Positions 1-12,800 of a stretch of DNA of 64,000 bases are shown here, in pieces (the stretch's first letter is position 1; every line of letters begins with the position of its first letter). The DNA lies in assembly GCA_034509425.1 (NCBI GenBank), contig JAVTVJ010000220.1, positions 3,835,608 through 3,899,607 on the forward strand. Direction: 5' to 3'. This stretch comes from Eopsaltria australis (lineage: Eukaryota; Chordata; Aves; Passeriformes; Petroicidae). The notes below the pieces were generated by a model that was given only the letters and a program-made list of their open reading frames with translations, searched no databases and was not told the origin of the DNA. A program made the translations under genes and the position numbers.

Positions 1-1971
1 GAGCCTTGGCAGCTGATGGCTCTGGCTTTATCAAAGCATTGTGCTACAAAGAGCACTCCCAGGGACGATAGGAGCTGTTTACAAGAGCAGAATGTGGGCC
101 AGAAAATGAGTGGCCAATGCAGGAATGCAAAGACATGCAATTTGAGTGGTACAGAGAGGATGTTTGGCCCGTTCCACCGCTATCAACCAAATGACAATAT
201 GGGCCCCTGCAGGATATTCAGTCTTCTCCAGCTTAAGTAGCAGCTCTGCAGCTCGAAAAAATGAGAGAATATTTACTGTGGCAGAGAGACAGAAATTCGC
301 ACAGGGATGTGATAGCAATAGGAATAATTAGCAAACTGCCAAAAGGATAAATACCCAGATCATGCTCTTGCGTGCCAGCCCTGGAGTGCTTTTCTCCTGA
401 GCAGACGGAGAGAGCTTGACAACAGCACATGCTCAAGGACCAGCTAGCTTAATATAAATCATAAACTTCTTATGCAGAGAATGACAATAAGCTTTGGAAA
501 GCACATTTGTATGTATAAATGTCTTGTCACCTGGCACAGAAGGACAGTGGGGGGAAGAGGGAGAGGAAATCCACAGGGAAACAGAGTATTAATAAGGTGG
601 GTTTTCTTTCTGTTGCCAGTGTAAAAGTAAAAGGAGGCTCAGGAGGTCACCCAGCCCATTCCCTGGCCCCAGGGTGAGATCAGCTAGAAATAAACCATTC
701 TTGACAGACGTTGCTCTAATGTGATCTTCAGAATGTCCTTTTGTGATCCCACAGCTACAGCCCTCTTGTCCTAGTCCCCATGTGCCAGCCTTCCTCCCCT
801 GCTTATTTCCAGTCTTGCTCTTCCTCCTCATTCCAGGATCATGGAAAACCACCCCAGAGACACCTGTGCAGTTGATGTGGGTGCCTTTCTGAGGGGGGAT
901 CCATGTGACAAACACACCAGAACAACTAAACTCCTGAAAATTCCCATTCCTGAAAAGAGCATCCCCCAGCCAAGACCAGGGAATGAAGCCTTAATGCCCT
1001 GAGACTGCAGACTCCTCAGCTCAGAAGCCCCTTCTTCACTAAGCACAATTAGTTTACTTTTAATTCATTAAAAACCTGGCCAACCCAGAGCCCTGAAAAC
1101 CTATTTTAAGCTTTGCCATTAAAACCAACACTGTTGCTAGAAGACAAAGAAGCAACCTCTAATTCCTCTACACAGGTCAGCGCATTTGTGAAAAGGTTGT
1201 GCAAAGTCAGTCCCTTGCTGGGAGTAGCAGCACTGGAAGGTTCCTGCCATCCCATACACTAGATGTATACATATATAAATATATATATATATAAAAAAAA
1301 CAGATTTTCACCTGAGCACAACATTGAGTTATCACTCCTGCCTACACAAGCACATATGATATGAAGGGATGAATAATCAGGGCAAATAATATGATCCAAG
1401 CATATGAAAAATTCATTTTATTCTCCACTAAACTATAAAAATAATAATACACCCAGACATTTTCCTCTTTTTGGGGGATTTTCTGTTTCTTTTAGTGGTA
1501 TTAATATCTCAAAATGCACCTTCTCTATACTGTTGCCTTTACTGACATTGTGCTGACAGTAAAGTCAAGGCATAATCTCACCAATCATCATTTCATTGTC
1601 TACCAGCTCAGAAGAATAGCTCTTTTTTCATTCATTCTTTTGTGCTTTCAAATGCATAAGACATGAGGAGAATCTTTGATCAGCACAAAACACACAAGAG
1701 TTTGATCAACTCGGGAAATTTCCTTCAGCAATTCAGAATATTACTTCCAGCTCTGCCCAGTAAGTAGATGACTGCCACCATGGGAAAAGCAAATGGAAAA
1801 AAGAAATCTATTACTGTAAGCACATTTGCCAGGATGTGTTCCCCACCTGAGCTTTTCAGTGTGACAGCCACTGGTCCCCTTCCTGTCCCCTGGGAATGTG
1901 GCAAGGGAGATGGGGAGTGCTGGATGCTGAGTTCCCAGCCTGGTCACAGCTCAGATTCATGGGCTGTTGTG

Positions 1972-2059
1972 ATTCTTATTCTTATTCTTATTCTTATTCT
2001 TATTCTTATTCTTATTCTTATTCTTATTCTTGTTCTTGCTCTTGTTGTTATTTTTATTT
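1972..2059 (+). repeat. (ATTCTT)n hexanucleotide microsatellite
   Basis: Ten uninterrupted ATTCTT units (1972-2031) are followed by degenerate units (GTTCTT, GCTCTT, GTTGTT, ATTTTT) to about 2059. Two apparent low-complexity reading frames across it are artefacts of the repeat. Confidence 0.97.
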
Positions 2060-4014
2060 AGGGGACGGCTGTAAAGAAAGCCAAATGAAATGGTGTTACA
2101 GAGCAGGTAAGCCCTACAAAACCAGAGAGATGAGCTCCAGGGGTACCCAGCTCCAAATGGGTGTACAGAGAGGCATTGAATGTATAATTCAGCAATATCT
2201 AACAGTGCCTGCTGTGGTTTGGACATGATGTGACCAGACAAGTAGAATCATTCTTTGTAACATTTGCCTGTATTTCCCCTGCGTCCTCCAAACGTTAGTG
2301 AGGTGTTACAGCAATTTTTTGGCCTTTCTTTAAGGAATCTTTAAATTTTAGAAGCAGGCATAGTGTTAGAAAGCACATAAGTTTAAAAAACACTTGAGGT
2401 AAGATGAGTTTTTCCAATATGATGGGGCTGATCTCAGTTATTACGGAACAGCAGCCCCCCCTGGGTGCTGGGTAAGGGAAATCAAGATGCTTTTCACAAC
2501 TGCTGTTGTGAAAAAATTGAGCTCTGTCCAGGACTGCTTCTGCTGTAAGCAGTGACACACACAACTGCTTTTTGGCCAGCAGTGGGGACTGAAGTGTGCA
2601 TTTCCAAAATCAGAAGCTCAGGTCTTCATACCCTGATTTAGAGAAGCCTCCCCCTGCCGAGGGAACTCAGCAGGAGGGTTCCAATCCATCCTGGAGCAGC
2701 GACTGCACAGGAGGCAGCACAGGCACCCAGAAATTACAGGGGTGCAAAACTGGGACTCTGACTGCAATCTCAGCTGTGTCTCCCTCCCTGAGATGCTGGT
2801 GGGAAGAGGGAATGTAGAGAACAGATGAACACTGATGCCAGAGTGGCTAAGTGGCAGGGCTTGTTGGGTAGAAACGTTTACCCATCATCCAGAACAAGCA
2901 GGGCTTGTTCAGAGAAAAGGAATGAGTCATGGTAGGAAAAGAAAGGCATGCTCTGGGAAGCTCCTGTCACTAATTTACTTTGTAGATAAAAGAAAAAAAT
3001 TCTTGACCCAGAAATAAGGTTTGGTTCATCCCTGAGATAGAAACCTGACTTGACATACAGGCATCGAAAGATTAAAAGGTACTTGACAGCACAACAAAAG
3101 AGTTCCCAGTGCCAATGTTAACCTGGTCAATGCTGTTGTCACAGCAGGGAGAAAAAAGCCTCACAGCAATTAAAAAAGCAGGAGATGTCATTAATGAGGT
3201 GTTGCAGTGATATTTTGTGTCTTTTTAAAGACGTCTTCATTAAGAAATTATATCACCATGAATATTTTCTGTCCCTGCATGGCCTAGATTCCTTTGTGCT
3301 CTTAAGCAAGTGGTGTGAGCATTTTTGCCATGCCAAGCCCATGATATCTGTCATCTTTCCCCTTGATTTATCCCTTTGAGGCTCCCCTGTACGTTGTCTG
3401 CTCGCCACAAATTGCAAACATGAAAAATGATACAGCTGCAAAAACTATTTTTGAAAAACTGTCAAGAGCAAACAGAGCTCCATGTGAGCCCAGTTACCTG
3501 CAGCCTCCCTTCAGGAAAAAGGCTGCAGAGTATTTTCTACAGAGGTTTTTCAATATGTAACACTTCTAGAGGTCTGAGAGCAAAGGAGGAAAAAATACGT
3601 ATAAAATTAGAATTCTGAAGCATTTCTTCAGCCCTGAGAATGTTATTTAATATGTCTGGGGTCATTAAGGGTAGGGATTTAATGGAACAATAACATTAAA
3701 CATATTAGAAGCATAGCACAGCTCAAATTTCTTTCAGCTTGTTGGATTTTTCTTCTCACTGTACGTGATATATGTGCCCATTGCAATTCCTGGTTCACAA
3801 TAGGTTTATGGGTTGGAAAAAGTAATTACTGCGAGCCTGATGTATTGATACATAATTTCTTCCTTCTTATTCATGAGTTTCCTTGCTATCATTGCGAGCA
3901 CCATGACTGCTAGTAAGCTTGTCCTCAGAATCTCCCAGGAAGAAGGAAAACATTAGCCCCGTTTTTCAGCAAAAGCTGCAAAAACACGGAGCTATTAAGG
4001 ATTCAGCTCTGCCC

Positions 4015-4080
4015 TGAGCGAAGCACTCGAGCCTCATTAAGCACATGCTTAACTTTGGGCACACATAGAGCCAGTGAACT
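4015..4080. mobile_element. Relic of an ancient palindromic (MITE-like) element, copy A
   Basis: GAGCGAAGCACT, TTAAGCACATGCTTAACTTT, GCACACATAGAGCCA and GAACT follow the same order as the reverse complement of the element at 53.5 kb. The motifs resemble the AAGCACATGCTTAACTTTAAGC-type repeats I know from archosaur and turtle genomes. Copy A keeps only one half of the palindrome. Confidence 0.6.
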
Positions 4081-5091
4081 ATGTGTGTCCTTGACAGGCA
4101 AGCACAGCTTTAATCCTTCCTCGGAGCTGTTTTGTGCTCAGCACTTTGCAGGAGCGAGCCAGGATCAGCACCAGGCAGCTCTGGCCGCTCACCCCGGCCA
4201 CTGCCACGCTCAGAGCTCTTCTTTCTCCTTCTTTCTCCTCCTTCTCTCCACCCATGACAACAACTTCATTTCCCAAAAAGCACTCTGCCAAAAGCCCAAG
4301 TCAGTTTGGCCACGGGCTTTGGAAGGTCCCAAAAGTCACCTTGCAGGCTGACCCTGAGGCCTGCAGCTCCTTGGTGTGATCAAGACTCCTTGTAAGTGAA
4401 ATGAGGCTCAAATCCCGGCTTTCAGTGTGTCTCCTGCCCCACACAGGCAAATACAAAGAGATCTAGAGAGGCTCAGACGACTTTTATGAGCTCTTGTGTT
4501 CCTGAAATTCCTTTTGAGCTGTGCCAGGTGGAGGAATGTGCTGAGGGGTACAGGGCAGCTTGAGCCACTTGTATGAGCACAGTGTACAGGCCTGACGTTC
4601 TCCTCTCCAGGCCAAAATGTGTCTGAACTTTGTATCAACACCACTAGAAGCACCACAGTATCTGCACTCTGTATTCAGCACATTTGGCCCAATCTTTCAA
4701 ATCTTTCAATCTGTATTTGAGGGTTTGAATTTCTGCACCCCCATCCATCCCACTCTCTCTCACTCATGAAGTGTTGCCATTCTTACAGTCCTTAAGATCA
4801 TGTAACAGGAATAAAACTTATGGCTTGCAAGAATAAATAAAAGGATGCTCAGGCTCTGGCTATAAAAGTGAAAAATCCTTTGAGATGTAACTGTTTTGTG
4901 TCTTGGCTGACCTATATATCTGCATTTGTATAGAGGAGCTGTGCTTTCCCAAGGACCCCAAAGCAGTAACCATGCTAACTTAGGGCATTCTTCCTCCTCC
5001 CTTCCCACCTGCCCATGCAGATGTTCAAACACTTTTTGGCTTTTCATTTCTAGTTTACCATTCAAGAGCTACTGAATACTGAATTGCACTG

Positions 5092-5130
5092 AGTTAAGCT
5101 CCTGACTTCACAGGAGTCAGGAGCTTAACT
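5092..5130. repeat. Perfect 16-bp inverted repeat with 7-nt loop
   Basis: AGTTAAGCTCCTGACT (5092-5107) pairs perfectly with AGTCAGGAGCTTAACT (5115-5130) around the loop TCACAGG. It could extrude as a cruciform or fold in the FAM20C pre-mRNA. It overlaps the first copy of the adjacent direct repeat. Confidence 0.9.
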
Positions 5131-5182
5131 GCCAATCAAAATCACTAATATCACTAAATAACTGCCATCAAAATCACTAATA
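5127..5182 (+). repeat. Imperfect direct duplication of a 23-24-bp block
   Basis: AACTGCCAATCAAAATCACT plus AATA (5127-5150) recurs as AACTGCCATCAAAATCACTA plus ATA (5160-5182). The copies differ by one inserted A. A third partial TCACTAAAT lies between them, which suggests replication slippage. Confidence 0.9.
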
Positions 5183-7273
5183 GGACAGAACCTACATTGT
5201 GTGTGGACCCAATACATTAAAAAGAGAGCATGAAATACTTATTTGTAGAGCTGCTTTACCAGCTATGCATGTCAAAGTTTCAGTACGAAATAAGAAACGG
5301 AATCAGAGCATCTTGTGCAACCTCCTGCTGCAAACCCCAGATCTTCTGAGTGCCAGCAGTCAGCTCAGCTCCAGCCCCACAACATCATTTCCCCCTGGAA
5401 TGCCCCACAGAGGGGCCAGAGGATGCACTGGTGCCCCATCCTTCTGCCCATCAGAGGGGACTTTCACACAGAGAACCACAAGTTTTCCTTTTCAAGCTTG
5501 CTTCAATCCCAAATCCTGAGAATCTTCCGTAATTATGCCACCGAGGACAGCAGGCATGTGGTTACTGTGCAATAATTGCTCCCCAGGACTGAGTGTTTCT
5601 AATTCCTCGGAGGTGTGATTTCCCAGTAAAGCACACACATCCCTGAACTCTCTCTCCTGCTGCTGTTAACATTCCTTAACTTGTGGAAAAGGCAGATGTG
5701 CCTCTCTGAGCTGGAAAGGAGGAGTAATTGCCTGCCTCAGACTGCTTCATGGTTACAAAAGAAAGGGGAACTGCTTTGATGTGGTGTGGTTATTTCATTG
5801 CTCTAATAAAGCAAACTATGCAACCTCTCTGTTTCCTCGTTTATTTTATTTTAACTCCTGTCTCATTACTGCTCCTGTCAGCAAACACAATCTCTGTGAA
5901 GAGTGCCCAACTTATTCTTTGCCCTGAGCAGGTTCTGCAGTTCCTGGGTAACCTCCCATTTTCTCAGGTGTTTTCTTCCCAAGCAGAATTTTGCCTAAAC
6001 AAGGAACATGGAGCAGCACTTTGCTGCTGGCCATCCCCCAGCTGAGCTCTGGCACTGGCCCCATCCCATTGCTGTGGGATCAGTACACCTCTGAGGCTGA
6101 CTTCCCCTCACTCACCTCTCCCACCTGGATTATTTCCATCTGCAGAGGGTTACATGTTTGGGAATGTGCTGATATCACCACTTTGAGCACTTCTCAGGGA
6201 GTTACTGCCTGGAGGCTTCCAAGGTGACTTTGCAAGTGCAAATATTCCTGGGTGCTCCTAAACCTCTCAATAACTTGGGAACAGCGTTCCTTAGCCTCAG
6301 TCAGAGGATGCCTCAACTTCTCAGGTAAAACTCAGCCCTGGATCACCTTAGTATTCACCCAAATGTTTCACTCCCTGGCTAAATTTGAGTTACTTAACTG
6401 TATCTTTCTCAGCCTTGGTTGTTCATTTATTGCATGAGGAAGAGTGTACTGGGTTGGAAACTTTTTTTTAGTAGCTATTTCACAGGATAATCGTGCTGTT
6501 TTACAAACCTGTAAAAAAAATCCCTTTCCTTTCCCTCTAAACTTCTTTTCCAGGCTGGAAACCTTCCCTGCTAATCCACACTTTATATTAAGGGCACCAC
6601 ATGAGTCACAAATTACACTGGAAATTACACATCAGGGTCCTTTAAGCTTGCAACTGTCTGCATGAAGGGTGGGTGAATGCTCTGCAGCCCCCAGGGAGTC
6701 ACTGGGTCATTCCCAGGGGAAAATCAAACCATATTAGTATCTCTTCCCTCTTCTCCACCTCCACTGAGAAGGAGGATTTTACCCTGCTGGCCTCATGTGG
6801 GCCCTGCTGCTGGGGAGCTGCAAATACAGTCCCTGCTTGCCACACAGCATCATCCCTCTCCTCCTTTTATCCCAGTTACAGACACAGCATTTTAGAGAAA
6901 AAATGGAGGTGCAGGTTTCAAGGAGAATCATTTAAAATGACAGTGGATGCACGATTTCAAAAGGGCTCAGTATTGGCCTGAACTGCTTCTCTTAAATAGA
7001 AAAAAAAAAGACCTATTGAAATCTGTGAAAAAAAATTCCATGTGAAAAGATAAAGAGCAGAAGGATGTCAGGGGAAGTGCTCTGTGGCACTGCAAGGGAA
7101 GGAAGGCTGTGCTGGCTTGGCTGCTCAGGGCAATCACTGTTTTATATAAACATCTCCCATCAAGTGCAATCACTGGGTGAACTCCCCCGCTCGAGGTGCA
7201 GAGGAATATTCACGCTTGGTGGGTTGCAAAAATGCACCCACTCAGAGCTGGAGTGGAGAGGAAGAAAGGGATC

Positions 7274-7296
7274 TGTGTGTGTGTGTGTGTGTGTGT
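7274..7296 (+). repeat. (TG)n dinucleotide repeat
   Basis: Uninterrupted TG repeat of 23 bases. Confidence 0.95.
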
Positions 7297-9793
7297 ACAG
7301 GCAGAGGCAACACTGCTCTGGCTGTGCTGAGCCAGTGCTCAATGTGAAACAGGTGTGCTCCCCTGCCCCACCCTTAGATATTAGTGTCGGCTAATTTAAA
7401 CTTTTAAAGTCTATCTACATTGAGGATGTTTGGTAAGATAAGGGGAGATTTCAATAGAGGGTGAGAGGCTTGGTAATATAAGCAGAGCTTAGAAAAAACA
7501 ACACGTGAATAAAAAGAGGCAGGAGTAGAGGACAAGAGAAGGGAGGAAAATTCTGCAAAAGATGTGCAGTAATTGTTGCCAGATTTTTTTGTTTTTTGTG
7601 GAGCTGATTTATGACATGCAGCTGCTTTTCTCTAACAGTGAACGTCTGGTTACCTCTCCTTGAATTTTTAACTGTGTTTAAATGTCTACAAAATGTGAAG
7701 CTTATCTACTGTATGTACAGTGTGATAGCTGTGTGTGTGCACAGCCCACAGCAGTTTGGTTTCAAAGACAGAATGATGTCTTTCCCAAAGCCAAGGACAC
7801 TTGTATTTCACTTTTCCTACCGTGAGGATAAGTATAAGGCAGAGCAAAGCAATTGTGAGCTTTAACCATTGGACTTCATTGTCCCATTCCTGCAGCACTC
7901 ACTGTTTTTCCTCTGGGTCTGATCCACCTTTCCTTCCACTCAGTGAAAGGTTTCCCATGAGTTCAAGGTGAACTGGATCAAGAAAGACAGAGTCAGTTCA
8001 TAAACTGGGACCTGACCTGCCTGCACTCAAATTTAAAAGGCAGTGAATTCATGGGAAAAGCGCCCTGTTGACTCCAGAGGATTGTGGAACAGATGCAGAC
8101 TCAACTAAATAACTAAATGAGCCACCTGCGACAGCAAACACCCCGTTCTAGTCCACGCCTGGATGAGGGGGACAGAAATAACCTCTGGTTTTAGTGTTTA
8201 GTTTAAATATATCCATGACATCCTCCACAGCCCTTGCCAATATCGAGGCGGATAATGAAGGATTAAGCAAGAGCAGGAGTTGAAGAATCTTAAATTAATA
8301 TTGGAATTTCAACTCTATCTAAAGCACACTGTGTGTCTGACACTTTCAGGACCTGAGATCTTGGATAGCAAAGAATACACAAGCCATCTTCTTGTGTTTT
8401 ATTACAGGTCCCTCAAGTTTTCTCCTTAAGCAATCTCTAGCAGGCTGCTATTACCAAATACCTGAGTAAATTCCAATAACGATGAGTGAAAATCTTCATT
8501 TTATCACAAATATTGTCAAGAATTAAACCTGGGGTGTTTCTGGTTTTGTTTTTTTTTTCCTTGGGTGCTGTTTTCCATGCAGCTCACAGGCAGTGATTGT
8601 ATTGACAGAACTGCTCAACAGCAATATGAATGTCAGGAAAGTATTACAGGATTAGTTACAGCCAGCCAGAGCACCTTTGGACTGAATCAGCTTATTGGTT
8701 CAAATGGGTGGAAGAGGAAACCAAAGGAAACAAAATCAAGTGGGTTCCTTGCTCACCTCCAGGAAAACGAGGAAAATGACCCAAAGGTGCAAAGATGATT
8801 AAATTTGACATTCCATTTTTTATACATACACAGATCTTTTTAGTCACTTTTTAAAAATAACTCTACCCTTTGATTTCCAGCATCACATACACTGGTGCTA
8901 TGATGTCACATCATCACATTCTCCAAATCAGGGATTTCACCTACAGTGCAATCTGAGAGCATGGGACAAGGTGTCCCAGGAATGCCAAGGAACCACCACC
9001 TTCTGCTCCCACCACCCAGCTCTGGCAGGGGGCAGAGGGCAGAGCAGTGGGGACATTGAAAACAACAGAAAAACCCCCACCCTTCCATAAAATCCTATAA
9101 AAATAGAACACTCAGTTGTTCTTAATCTTTTTCACCCAGAGGAGAAAGTAAGAGGACTAGTCAAGTGAAGTCAAGTCTTTTAGGGCCTATTTCCAGATAC
9201 ACCTTTTCTTCCCACAACATGCAGTACGTCTTTCAATGACATCCTAAATCCGATTGCCTTTGTAGCAGACCAGTAAGCCCCGTGGTCAAATAGCAGATCT
9301 ATTTTTGATATGACCTTAATAGTTAAATCCTGCCATTAGGTACATGCACACAGCTCCCAGGAACCTAGCAAGAATTCCCCTTCATCTTGCAGAGCTGGTT
9401 TTGCTAATGATTAATATTCAGTTCTGTGAGTTTAATGAAGACATTGTTTCCACTTATCTACAGGTCAGATGGCAATTGCAAAGCAACTCAGTTGTTAGAT
9501 GGCTGTGGATTCCCTGCTGATATGTCTGATTATTTATGGACAATGTGCATTTTTAATAGATGACCATATTAAATTATATGCTTCTGCCTTATTATTTCAT
9601 GATTTTTAATGGTTTTCAATTATTTTTCTTTGTAAGAAAGGAGGAACAATGACTCATGCTAATGATGTACCTATGTGTTACACCTGCATCTTTAAAATTA
9701 TTGGAATTTCTTTCTTGAGGCGCATCAAAGACCCATAGCTTGGAATTGTTGATTTTTATCATGAAAATAAAGATGAGAAATAAGACTGAGGTC

Positions 9794-9809
9794 TTTTTTT
9801 TTTTTTTTT
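9794..9809 (+). repeat. Poly-T run
   Basis: Sixteen T bases, poly-A on the FAM20C sense strand. No retroposon body is recognised beside it. Confidence 0.9.
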
Positions 9810-12800
9810 CCAAAGACAGCGAGATTTTCCTTCTTTCTGAAGTATTCTGTAAATCCAGCCTAAACATTTCACAGCGAGCCTCGTGCCCAGCTGAATTCCC
9901 TCCTGCACAAAGCCCCTTTGTGCCAGTTCCACCCAACTCCAGCTCTGAAAACTGATCTCCTCCAACACCACTGGGCAAACACGTGCACTCCATGCAGGTA
10001 CCCCCTTGGAGGGATGGGAAAAGCTATCCTGGGTTGCCACAGAACAGTCATGATCCACTTCCAGAGCAGAGCATGTGGCTTCAAGTGGGCAAAGCCAATC
10101 TGAGTGTGCTGCATAGAGCTGGGAGGGAAGGAGGAAAGGCACAAACAGCCACAAAGCTGCTTTGTGGGAGTTTAAATCTGTGTCTGAGCCGCAGCTCCTT
10201 GACCTGCAATCAGACGGGCAGCCCCTGGCATGTGGCATTCAGCTTCTCCTCTGGGACACAGACTGTGGGGACACTGAGGTTTGAAATAAAATTCAGTGAG
10301 AAAGGTCTGTGAATTGCAGGAGAATTTTCTCACTTCTTTATAAATGCAACTACTACTGTAACGTTATTCAACTAAAAATAACCAAGCCAGCTCTAGCTCC
10401 AAATGTGATCAGCCCATAAATAGTCGGATAAACTCCTTCCAGGCACATCATGTACTTGATTTCCATTTGCAACACGTACTAAAACTCTGCTTATGCATAA
10501 GTAATGCCTACGAATGGGAGATGGCAAATTTTCCTTCTTAAGCACACAAACCACTCTCACCTTACTGAGCAAAGAGCCACGATGCTGCTGTTACACACCG
10601 TGTCATCTTTGCTGTCTGAGCACTGCAAGAGCCACTGCTGGTTTTGTAGAGGGGGGATTTTAACACCAGAATTGCAGATTACAAAAAGCAACATCAGCTC
10701 ACAGACAAAAGCAAGGCTGTGAAGAATTTATGTGGACCTTACATTTCCAGAACTGCTTTAAAGAAGTCCCATTTTCACCATGCTCATCAACTGTGTGTGT
10801 TTGGGGTGGTGGGGCAGGCTCCAGAGCTCTTCATTTCCCTTCATCTTATTTTGCACTTCCAAGTCCTAACCCTGGGTTACAAATTCAGAGCCACTTTGAT
10901 GGATCACAGTTTGGCTGCCATGATGTTAAGTTAAACAACAGTCTCATTCCACACTATAATTACTGTAAACAATTTCATTGTCTAAGGGGTGCTTTGCAAG
11001 GTTATGCATTAGCTAATGCTGCTTCTGTCACTGTTCATCACATGAATATTCTCTTTACCTGCTGTGTCTGTGTGTGCCTGAAAGAACTGTGGCATTTTTA
11101 ATGGCATAATTTCCTGGGATGAACTGAAAATCAGCACAGCATGGCCTGCATTATTTATATGCTGAGTCCTACAAATGGCAAGGAAAATACTGTAGATTTC
11201 CTGGAAATAAATATATTCATTATCCTAAAGCCTCGTGCACAGTCACTGAAAGAATTTAACTACTACCTCAAAAGCATCTTCATTTTGCTAGATTTGTAAC
11301 AAAAATAGAATGTCTAGACACATAATAATTCAAAGACAAAAGACTCCTTACCCACCCAAAAATACCCCATGTTGATAAATGTAGAAACATTCCCTACTGT
11401 TGCTGCTAATCAGTAGAAAATTCTTAGCATTTTTACAGCATGAGATAAATTGTAGATTGAGCCAATTGGGAATACTAATGACAGAAGCCATAAAATATTT
11501 TGTAACATCAATAATGACTAAAGGAAAAGGACTTGCACCATAGATCAGCAGAATATTTTGCAGCCGTGCTTCATTTAAGACTATGATTTCTGAACATGAT
11601 TTGGGAGTTGATTTGCCAAGAAGGATGTTCAGGAATATATAATTGGCAGCTCTGCAACTGTGGTGCTTCTGCAATTCAGCTGGAGCTGCAGAATTCCCTT
11701 CGATGGGAGGCTGCAGGTCTGTGAAACCTGACAGATCACCAGGCTCCAGCTGAGCTGTCCTAATCAGACTGGATTCAATAATAAATTATCTGATTTTGGT
11801 TAGAGCCTTAAAATGGTTATTCTATGTTCAGTCCTAAACTAAAAAGTGATCTGAGAAGTAAAAAGCCCTCTTCCTAAAATTCAGATTTGTTTTTACATGT
11901 TCCTTATTGTTATACCCAGACTAAGTCCCTGACCACGCTTCACAGTCAGATTCCAAGGAAATGCCAATTCTGCCTTTTGACTTGCAGGTCTTATCAGAGG
12001 AGGCCACTATTTTCTGCTTTACACTCTGTCACATAATTCAAAACATCATTGTAACTTCACCAGCTTGTTTTTAAAAACCTGCTTATAAGGATCCTTCCCT
12101 CCTGATGGAATTGCCATTTTAAAACCAGAGATGATAACCAGAGAAATAAATTGAAATGGGGACTGTGACAAGGAGAAAAGTTACACAGCAAGAAAGAAAA
12201 GCCAGGCTCATATTTTCTTCCCTTCTTCTTGACACAAAAATCATTTCCTTGCCCCAAAATAAACCAACCAGTAGATTCTGAACCAACAAATTTGAAAGCA
12301 GCTGTCCTCCTCCTGGTGCAGAATAAATTCCCAGTAGTTATACACCACAGGAAAATAACTTCCCACCCAGATACCACTTGTATTCCTCACACCAGCCCTG
12401 CTGCAGCTCCGTATTAAAGACAGACAATATTTGGTCACAAGGTGGTTAAATTAAATTTTTCCTCAACACAGAGGAGTTATCCATGTTCAGCCTACAGTGT
12501 TCCAGCCAAATAATGCTTTGCTAATGATGTCTGCAGTTAGATGACAAATCAGGCTATTTAAATTGCCTCGGCACATACATCCTTTACAGGCAGGGTATCC
12601 AGGTAACCATCCTAGCATGGCTTCAAGGTGGGAGGGAGAAAGCAAGAGCTAATTTCTTCAGCTAGGTGGAAAATTAATCCTGAAGAGATCTGTCTGGCTC
12701 GTTATGGTCAATTTAAAGGAAAAACGGTTTAAAAATAATTGTTTAAAAAGTATTTTTAAGAGATGTGGTTAGGCAAAAAAGGATGAAATGACTGTATTTC

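Noticed and set aside
1768..2061. Open frame with an Ile-Leu repeat
   Set aside because: The apparent protein repeat is a translation of the (ATTCTT)n microsatellite.
2835..2910. tRNA-like words (GCCAGAGTGGCTAAGTGG)
   Set aside because: The rest of a cloverleaf (anticodon stem, TTCGA-type loop, acceptor pairing) is not present.
6444..6480. TGTACTGGGTTGGAAAC resembling an LTR start
   Set aside because: No downstream LTR landmarks or matching end were seen.
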